Positions 5,946 through 8,494 of a DNA stretch of 8,494 bases are shown one piece after another. Position 1 is the stretch's first letter. The number at the start of each line of letters is the position of its first letter. The position numbers and the translations under genes are program-made. The notes under the pieces were generated by a model. It did not search any database, was not told the origin of the DNA, and worked only from the letters and a program-made list of their open reading frames with translations. Origin of the DNA: CAYUNT01 sp964446285 (GTDB lineage Bacteria; Sumerlaeota; Sumerlaeia; SLMS01; CAYUNT01); assembly GCA_964446285.1 (NCBI GenBank), contig CAYUNT010000195.1, forward strand, positions 1 through 8,494, given 5' to 3'.

Positions 5946-7946
5946 ATGCACGGCCATCGTCGGATGCCTTGGGGTATTCCAGGAACAGCCCGGTTTCGCG
6001 TTTGCGGAACGGCGCCATTTTGCCTGGCGCGAAATGGGTGGGTGGCGTTTTGCCTTTGCGCTTTCCTGCTGGCCTTTTCCGCAACCGCGCAGGCCGCGCG
6101 CGTTGTTTTGAAAAACGGCAGCGTGCTTGACGGCCTGATTATTGACGAGTCTCCCGGAAAATACATGATTGTTCGCACTTCGCAGGCCGAATTGCGATTG
6201 GACTGGAAAGTGATCGACACAGTGGATCGCAGCGCGACGCAAGGCGTGGAGGAACAAACAGGGGATCAATTGGCCAAGCAAGGCCAGGTTGAAGAGGCGC
6301 TTCAGCATTATGAGGCCGCAAAAAAGTCCGGAAAGGCCGGCGCCGACATCGAAGAAAAAATCGCCGCGGTGAAAAAGCGGATCGAAGAGCAGGAATTGGA
6401 ACAATACAGCGCTCATATCAATGAAGCGCGCGCGCTGATGGAAGCGGATCAGATCGGCAAAGCGGCGGCGCTTCTTGATGAACTTGCCAATTCAGATATT
6501 CCAGGCGCGGTTCGCAAGCGCGCCAATGAACTCAAGGCGCGGATTCACTATCAGAAGGCGCAAAAAGCGCGTGAATTCGTGGATTACCTTACCGCGGAAG
6601 CGGAATTGAAAAAGGCCATTGAAACCGATCCCAATTTCGCACAGGCCCATGTGCAACTGGCTGGCATGTGGAGCGACCGCCAGGATATGCGGTTGAAGGC
6701 GGCCGAGGAATATACGCTTGGCCTGACCAAAGGCGCGGATACGCTTTCTGAACAGGAAAAGAATCAAATTCGCATGGAACTGGCCCGCTTGTCGCAGGAA
6801 CTTGGCGACTGGAACGCCGCGCTTTCCTGGTATAAGGCGATTTATGCGTCCAACCCGCGTTATGAAGCCCGTCTGGTGGACCGGCTGATGACCGCCTACC
6901 TGGTTGTGGCGCGCCAGAAAGCTGTGCAAAGTCCAAAGGATGCTGCTGCGTTGTTGAGCGAGGCTCTCGAATATCAGCCCAGAAATTTTGACGCGCGCCT
7001 TGATCTGGCGCGCCTGCTGGCCGATTTGGGTGACTATAAAGAGGCGATCGATCACTTGCGATTTTTGCAGAATATCGACAACCGCCGCCCCGATGTTCGA
7101 TATTTGGCGGCATCGTGCCACATCATGCTGGGACAGGTGCTCGACGCCCGTGAGCAACTCATGGCGGTGGTGCAACTGGATCCAAAGAGATACGAGGCAT
7201 GGTGCGATCTGGGAGAATTATCGCTTCGCGGCGGCGACATTTCGGCGGCCGAACAGAACTTCTCGCACGGCAAGGATGTCAATCCGGGCGGATCGCGCGC
7301 CTTGATCGGACTGGCAAAAGTCAAGCGGCGCCAGCAAAATCGCAAAGACGCGCGCGTGCTTGTTGAAACCGTCCTCAAGGGCGACCCGAAAAACCGGGAA
7401 GCTAACCTTGAAATGGGAAATATCGTAAAGGAAGAGAAAGACTATCCCGCCGCGAAAAAGTATTTCGATGAAGTCATCGAGGCCATGAAAAAAAGCGACG
7501 AGCAACTCAGCCCGGAAGAACATCGCATTTTGGCCGATGCTTACGACAGCCGCGGCGAAGTTCTCATCCTGCTCGAACAGCCACGCACGGCGCGAAATGA
7601 CTTCCTCGAAGCCCTCAAGCACTATCCAAATTACGGCCGGTCCTATTTCAATATCGGCCAGACCTACATCAAAGAAGGGGCCACGCCGGACAACCTTAAA
7701 AAAGCGGAAGATAACATGATCCGCGCCCGCGAACTGGATCCCACAACGCCGGAATTCGCGCAAGGACTCGGGATTCTCTATCACCAATACCTGACGCAAT
7801 TGAAGATTCCCGAGGCCGCCAAGCGCGAATTCATGAAAAAGGCTGTCGAGAACTATCAGGAATACCTCAAACTTGGCGGATCGGATATAGACAATGTGAC
7901 CAAATGGATAGAGGAATGCGGCGGGAAGCCCGAGATCAAAAGGTAA
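5946..7946 (+). CDS. Exported tetratricopeptide-repeat protein with SH3-like N-terminal module
   Basis: A hydrophobic segment (GWVAFCLCAFLLAF) followed by SATAQA-A is a Sec signal peptide cleaved near residue 50, so the protein acts outside the cytoplasm. I chose ATG 5946 (666 residues) because GAGG (5933-5936) lies nine bases upstream. ATG 5862 has no such site and adds residues that look untranslated; ATG 5964 is also possible. After the signal comes a compact beta-rich module (about 52-95: VVLKNGSVLDGLIIDE, then LRLDWKVIDTVD), resembling small SH3/Sm-like barrels. Next is a charged helical, partly coiled-coil stretch, then about ten TPR units to the C-terminus. Clear ones include DARLDLARLLADLGDYKEA, YEAWCDLGELSLRGGD and YGRSYFNIGQTYIKEGA. 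TPR arrays bind proteins; the partner is unknown. The next gene encodes a helical-repeat lipoprotein in the same direction, so a shared envelope complex is plausible. The repeats are certain; the role is not. Confidence 0.85.
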   Translation: MHGHRRMPWGIPGTARFRVCGTAPFCLARNGWVAFCLCAFLLAFSATAQAARVVLKNGSVLDGLIIDESPGKYMIVRTSQAELRLDWKVIDTVDRSATQGVEEQTGDQLAKQGQVEEALQHYEAAKKSGKAGADIEEKIAAVKKRIEEQELEQYSAHINEARALMEADQIGKAAALLDELANSDIPGAVRKRANELKARIHYQKAQKAREFVDYLTAEAELKKAIETDPNFAQAHVQLAGMWSDRQDMRLKAAEEYTLGLTKGADTLSEQEKNQIRMELARLSQELGDWNAALSWYKAIYASNPRYEARLVDRLMTAYLVVARQKAVQSPKDAAALLSEALEYQPRNFDARLDLARLLADLGDYKEAIDHLRFLQNIDNRRPDVRYLAASCHIMLGQVLDAREQLMAVVQLDPKRYEAWCDLGELSLRGGDISAAEQNFSHGKDVNPGGSRALIGLAKVKRRQQNRKDARVLVETVLKGDPKNREANLEMGNIVKEEKDYPAAKKYFDEVIEAMKKSDEQLSPEEHRILADAYDSRGEVLILLEQPRTARNDFLEALKHYPNYGRSYFNIGQTYIKEGATPDNLKKAEDNMIRARELDPTTPEFAQGLGILYHQYLTQLKIPEAAKREFMKKAVENYQEYLKLGGSDIDNVTKWIEECGGKPEIKR

Positions 7947-7970
7947 CCCTTTCCCAATGCGGCGGAAGTG

Positions 7971-7999
7971 ACCACGAAAATCGCGAATACACACGAAAT
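7971..7999. repeat. Short degenerate CACGAA-type repeats in the spacer
   Basis: CACGAAAAT (7974-7982), CGCGAATA (7982-7989) and CACGAAAT (7992-7999) form three loosely periodic copies of a short unit, directly before the hairpin at 8015-8051. Simple ACGAA-rich spacers of this look occur in several environmental phyla. Three copies are too few to be sure it is more than chance. Confidence 0.3.
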
Positions 8000-8014
8000 C
8001 CAAGGCTTTTCCTC

Positions 8015-8051
8015 CGGAACCTGCTTTACCCCCGCGGCGAAGCAGGTTCTG
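8015..8051. repeat. Strong hairpin before the lipoprotein signal sequence
   Basis: CGGAACCTGCTT (8015-8026) pairs with AAGCAGGTTCTG (8040-8051): twelve pairs, one G-T, around a 13-base loop containing CCGCGG. The 3' arm includes the only Shine-Dalgarno-like bases (AGCAGG, 8041-8046) near the following gene. A T-rich run begins nine bases after the stem, too far for a classical terminator. Confidence 0.6.
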
Positions 8052-8494
8052 CATAGATGTCTTTGTTTTTTTGTTTCCGTGTGCCTTTTCGCGCTTGCGC
8101 TCGGCGGATGCGCGCCCAAGGCTGTATCGCCGTTCAGTCCGCAGGAAAACCTGCTTTCCATCATTGCGGACTATCAATTGGCCCGCGCTACGGACATTTA
8201 TGCGCGCGAGTTTCCCCAGGACCTGACAGGCCAGAATGCAGCGCGCGCCACGATTGTCCGGCTGGCAAATTACGAGCAGTTGCATCCGGAACGGTTCACC
8301 GCGGAAATCGAACTTCTGCGCGGACAGGCTTTTGCTGATCTGGGCGATTACACATCGGCCCGCGAGCACTTTCTGGGATGTTCAGAGATCGACACGCCCA
8401 TGCGCCCTGCCGCGCGCGAGGCCGCTGGCGCCTGCGAGGAATTCCTGCGGATTCTCGAAGACCGCCGCGCGGAAAAATCAGGCAGCGGGGCGGG
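8049..8494 (+). CDS. Lipoprotein with helical (TPR/BamD-like) repeats, start uncertain, 3' partial
   Basis: The frame gives a lipoprotein signal: HR, a hydrophobic run CLCFFVSVCLFALAL, and lipobox GGC (Cys codon 8109-8111). Helical-repeat sequence follows, including LLSIIADYQLARATDIYARE and LRGQAFADLGDYTSAREHF, the latter a good TPR unit. The gene runs off the window. The frame is open from 7947, just after the TPR gene's stop. Canonical starts in it are GTG 7968, which gives a very long leader, and GTG 8079, which removes the positive end of the signal. CTG 8049, where I draw the gene, gives an ideal 20-residue leader but lacks a well-spaced ribosome site. ATG 8057 is in another frame and would need one T fewer in the T7 run (8066-8072). 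It is probably an envelope-anchored partner of the upstream TPR protein. The frame and lipobox are secure; the start is not. Confidence 0.65.
   Translation, partial: MHRCLCFFVSVCLFALALGGCAPKAVSPFSPQENLLSIIADYQLARATDIYAREFPQDLTGQNAARATIVRLANYEQLHPERFTAEIELLRGQAFADLGDYTSAREHFLGCSEIDTPMRPAAREAAGACEEFLRILEDRRAEKSGSGA

Noticed and set aside
7218..8369. Long minus-strand open frame of 383 codons
   Set aside because: It is the shadow of the TPR and lipoprotein genes, crosses their boundary, and its translation has no family character.

Overview
The window looks like chromosome from a Gram-negative bacterium of fairly high GC. Hand counts give 62% GC at 1-300 and 63% at 1801-2100. Two proteins carry lipobox signal peptides, and one carries a domain resembling a type II secretion pseudopilin. 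Together with proline-rich zinc-ribbon and DUF4190-type proteins and a long TPR protein, this suggests a little-studied phylum of the Sumerlaeota / Hydrogenedentota / PVC kind. That placement is an impression from protein style and was not tested.

Region 1 (1-2191) is a damaged RHS polymorphic-toxin area. The window opens inside an RHS gene whose conserved core ends at a DPSGL motif near 462. It then switches to a cysteine-rich tip that may be a papain-like (NlpC/P60-type) domain. Eleven bases after the RHS stop comes a small lipoprotein gene. It carries a pseudopilin-like C-terminal domain and is interrupted by an in-frame TAA. The tip and the lipoprotein are AT-rich (43% GC at 601-900, 41% at 1201-1500). 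At about 1573 GC-rich RHS sequence resumes as a decayed fragment with two in-frame stops. The layout is that of a horizontally acquired toxin plus candidate immunity cassette lodged between RHS remnants. Region 2 (2192-4063) holds two uncharacterised proteins with long Pro/Ala-rich stretches: one with a C-terminal zinc ribbon, and one with two C-terminal membrane helices of DUF4190 type.

Region 3 (4149-5545) is a housekeeping pair. ispE (MEP isoprenoid pathway kinase, TTG start behind a good Shine-Dalgarno) is followed 56 bp later by spoVG (small nucleic-acid-binding regulator). Next is a 316-bp stretch (5546-5861) without a convincing gene. It contains a G9 run and, near its end, the best promoter candidate of the window. 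Region 4 (5946-8494) holds an exported TPR protein with an SH3-like N-terminal module. After a short spacer with a strong hairpin comes the start of a second helical-repeat lipoprotein that runs off the end. Both probably act in the cell envelope and may be co-transcribed.

Every gene I can support is on the + strand. I found no tRNA, rRNA, CRISPR array, transposase or integrase.
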